Origin: Corynebacterium freiburgense
GTDB lineage: Bacteria > Actinomycetota > Actinomycetes > Mycobacteriales > Mycobacteriaceae
DNA: 13,965 nucleotides
Assembly (NCBI RefSeq): GCF_030408815.1
Contig: NZ_CP047356.1
Location: forward strand, 1 to 13,965
Direction of reading: 5' to 3'
Every line of letters starts with the position of its first letter. Within the stretch, counting starts at the first letter, position 1. The notes under the pieces are model-generated. The model ran no database searches, was not told the DNA's origin, and saw only the letters and a program-made list of their open reading frames with translations. The translations under genes were made by a program, and so were the position numbers. Shown one piece after another: positions 12,814-13,965 of the stretch.

Positions 12814-13158
12814 ATGACAATGCAGCAACATTTCGACTTTTCAAAACTGGAATTTAATCTCGGAGATCGCCTCCGAAAAGCATTAGAGATCGCAGACCTG
12901 ACTGCTATCGACATGGCTACATACTTAGACATCTCTAAATTCACCATTAGCCGCTATATCAATGGAAAAGTCCCTGTTCCATTACAGACCCTTCGCCTGT
13001 GGTCGCTTAGGACTGGTGTCCCACTGGAGTGGTTGCAAACAGGGAAAACCCCCACCAGTGATCCTGATGGGGGTAATACTGTGGGCCCTGTGGGGCTCGA
13101 ACCCACGACCTACGGATTAAGGATTAGGCGTGTCTTACACGGGGTCAGGGCAGCATAG
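12814..13158 (+). CDS. XRE-family immunity repressor whose 3' end contains attP
   Basis: A 114-residue repressor. Residues about 15-77 form an XRE-type HTH domain: RLRKALEIADLTAIDMATYLDIS then KFTISRYINGKVP as recognition helix, and TLRLWSLRTGVPLEWLQTG as the closing helix. It probably binds the GCAACTGTTGC operators and keeps the leftward operon silent. Residues 79-114 are different: they are encoded by a terminator hairpin and by the tRNA-Lys 3' half (V90-L102, including GLEPTTYGL), then by 11 residues of phage-only sequence ending HGVRAA. The -AA end resembles an ssrA-type tag. Crossing over within the core would replace this end. The integrase follows 15 nt after the stop on the same strand. 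Confidence 0.88.
   Translation: MTMQQHFDFSKLEFNLGDRLRKALEIADLTAIDMATYLDISKFTISRYINGKVPVPLQTLRLWSLRTGVPLEWLQTGKTPTSDPDGGNTVGPVGLEPTTYGLRIRRVLHGVRAA
13045..13074 (-). terminator. Terminator for the tRNA-Lys formed on integration
   Basis: On the minus strand ACCCCCATCAGG pairs with CTGGTGGGGGT (7 bp, one mismatch, 3 bp, 5-nt loop) and is followed by TTTT. It lies just past the 3' end of the tRNA segment at 13081-13121. It could end transcription of the host tRNA gene once rebuilt at the attachment junction. It lies inside the repressor coding sequence; the plus strand has no T-run, so repressor-to-integrase read-through is possible. Confidence 0.65.
13081..13121 (-). other. attP: attP core: 3' half of tRNA-Lys (CTT)
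   Basis: On the minus strand this reads as tRNA from the anticodon CTT through the anticodon stem TCCGT, variable loop AGGTC, T-arm GTGGG-TTCGAGC-CCCAC and acceptor strand AGGGCCC. No 5' half is present to the right, where GGATTAGGCG replaces the expected anticodon stem. It is therefore an integration core and not a working tRNA gene. Tyrosine integrases of actinophages commonly use such tRNA 3' halves. The exact edges depend on the host tRNA. Confidence 0.85.
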
Positions 13159-13170
13159 GTTTAACCTATG
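13154..13170. promoter_or_regulatory. Palindrome between repressor and integrase
   Basis: CATAGGTTTAACCTATG is a perfect inverted repeat with 8-bp arms around one T. It covers the repressor stop codon and ends 3 nt before the integrase ATG. It may be a protein-binding site (integrase or directionality factor) or a weak RNA hairpin over the integrase start. Confidence 0.65.
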
Positions 13171-13173
13171 TAA

Positions 13174-13965
13174 ATGCAAAGAGTTTTATTAGAGGATTGT
13201 CTACGGGGGTGGCGGAAAGAACTTGCTGCAGCTGGACGCAGTGACGGAACTCTAGGCGTCCGAACATCACACACCCGCCGGGTGCTTAATTCCATAGGTG
13301 TCCCGCTGCATGATGTCCGTCGACACCACCTAATAAGCTGGCTGGCTCAATGCAAATACGCACCCGAAACTCGGCGTCAAGTAATCATCTCACTTCGAAT
13401 GTTTTTTGCGTGGCTTTTAGCTCAAAATAAGATTTCGGCAAACCCAGCTGAATCACTTCCAGCCGTTGCACGACCTCGCAAATCTCCGATGCCCGCAGCC
13501 GACTATCAAATAATCAAAGCCATGCAAGAAGCACCAGCATGGGTAGCGCTCGCCGTCGAGATCATGACTACCTGCGGTCTGCGAAGGTTTGAAGTAGCAA
13601 AACTAAGAAGCCTTGATGTGCAAGCAATCGGCAACCTTTGGACCATACATGTCATCGGCAAAGGTGGACATTCACGATATGTGCCGTGTCCACCACACCT
13701 TGCAATCAAACTTACAGCTAAACAAGGGTATGTATTTCCAGGGGGCCAGAATGGCCATGTGTCAGCTGGCTGGCTTGGAAAACAAATCAGTAAATATTTG
13801 CCCGCCGGAATTACTTCACATAAATTGCGCCACAGATACGCCAGTGTGGCCTATCGATCACACCACGATCTACGTGCAGTGCAACAACTTCTAGGCCACG
13901 CAAGCGTGGCTACGACTGAAGCCTACACCGCAGTTGATCCGTCGAGCGTTATTGAGACAGCCAGC
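13174..13965 (+). CDS. int: Tyrosine integrase (C-terminus cut by window edge)
   Basis: At least 264 residues with no stop before the window end. The N-terminal part (about 1-95: LRGWRKELAAAGRSDGTLG, RRQVIISLRMFFAWLLAQNKI) is the SAM-like core-binding domain. The catalytic domain has every expected residue: R137 (CGLRRFE), K163 (GKGGHSR), H216 and R219 (HKLRHRYAS), H242 (LLGHASVATTEAY) and nucleophile Y251. There is no long N-terminal arm-binding domain, so the protein is short for a phage integrase. The ATG is the first codon after an in-frame TAA at 13171 and has no ribosome site, suggesting coupling to the repressor message. It should recombine the adjacent attP with a host tRNA-Lys gene. 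Confidence 0.93.
   Translation, partial: MQRVLLEDCLRGWRKELAAAGRSDGTLGVRTSHTRRVLNSIGVPLHDVRRHHLISWLAQCKYAPETRRQVIISLRMFFAWLLAQNKISANPAESLPAVARPRKSPMPAADYQIIKAMQEAPAWVALAVEIMTTCGLRRFEVAKLRSLDVQAIGNLWTIHVIGKGGHSRYVPCPPHLAIKLTAKQGYVFPGGQNGHVSAGWLGKQISKYLPAGITSHKLRHRYASVAYRSHHDLRAVQQLLGHASVATTEAYTAVDPSSVIETAS

Noticed and set aside
13081..13155. A complete tRNA gene on the minus strand
   Set aside because: Only the anticodon-to-acceptor half is present; no D-arm or 5' acceptor strand lies to the right of 13121.
13070..13158. Repressor tail (GLEPTTYGL) dismissed as a tRNA-antisense annotation artefact
   Set aside because: The HTH frame is continuous through it, the integrase lies next door, and the ending fits a known regulatory design, so the tail is probably meaningful.
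13613..13894. Open 93-codon plus-strand frame
   Set aside because: It lies in another frame inside the integrase, whose catalytic residues are all in the longer frame.
1..13965. CRISPR array, insertion sequence or rRNA
   Set aside because: No regularly spaced repeats, transposase or rRNA sequence seen on either strand.

Overview
This window reads as part of a small temperate siphophage of an actinobacterium. A phage-borne WhiB-like gene, a GC-rich coding bias, leaderless-looking promoters and an attachment core copied from a tRNA-Lys 3' half all fit Actinobacteria. A Corynebacterium-like host is my best guess, but it is inference only.

From about 12.7 kb down to the left edge almost everything is on the minus strand, in one tightly packed series with many ATGA/TGATG overlaps. 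In order of transcription: a short MerR-like HTH protein (excisionase or Cro equivalent), a membrane-anchored unknown, a four-cysteine protein, a possible small winged-helix protein, a WhiB-like protein, an HNH endonuclease, a candidate cos region, small and large terminase, HK97-type portal, a lysis cassette (GH25 lysin, a 36-residue membrane peptide, a two-TM holin), a prohead protease fused to the HK97-fold capsid protein, head-tail connector, tail terminator, major tail protein, a gp10-like neck protein, tail assembly chaperone with a -1 frameshift extension, tape measure, and a minor tail protein. The left 23 bases hold nothing I can assign.

From 12.8 kb to the right edge the genes are on the plus strand: an XRE-type immunity repressor and then a tyrosine integrase that runs off the window. 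The repressor and the HTH gene diverge across a 125-base control region holding three copies of an 11-bp palindrome (GCAACTGTTGC and relatives) and a tandem 10-bp repeat.

The most interesting part is the repressor/attP/integrase block. The 3' end of the repressor gene is made of a 41-bp copy of the 3' half of a tRNA-Lys gene (anticodon loop to acceptor end, minus strand), preceded by a terminator-like hairpin for that tRNA. After the core the frame continues for 11 residues and ends in -VRAA, resembling an ssrA-type degradation tag. Integration at this core would exchange the repressor C-terminus. This is the architecture of 'integration-dependent immunity' described in mycobacteriophages such as BPs and Brujita. 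Because repressor and integrase still flank an uninterrupted core and no tRNA 5' half is present, the sequence is in the attP (unintegrated, or tandem) configuration.

Other oddities: the lysis genes sit between portal and capsid, protease and capsid are one polypeptide, the gp10-like neck gene lies after the major tail gene, and no replication genes occur between the early promoter and the terminase.
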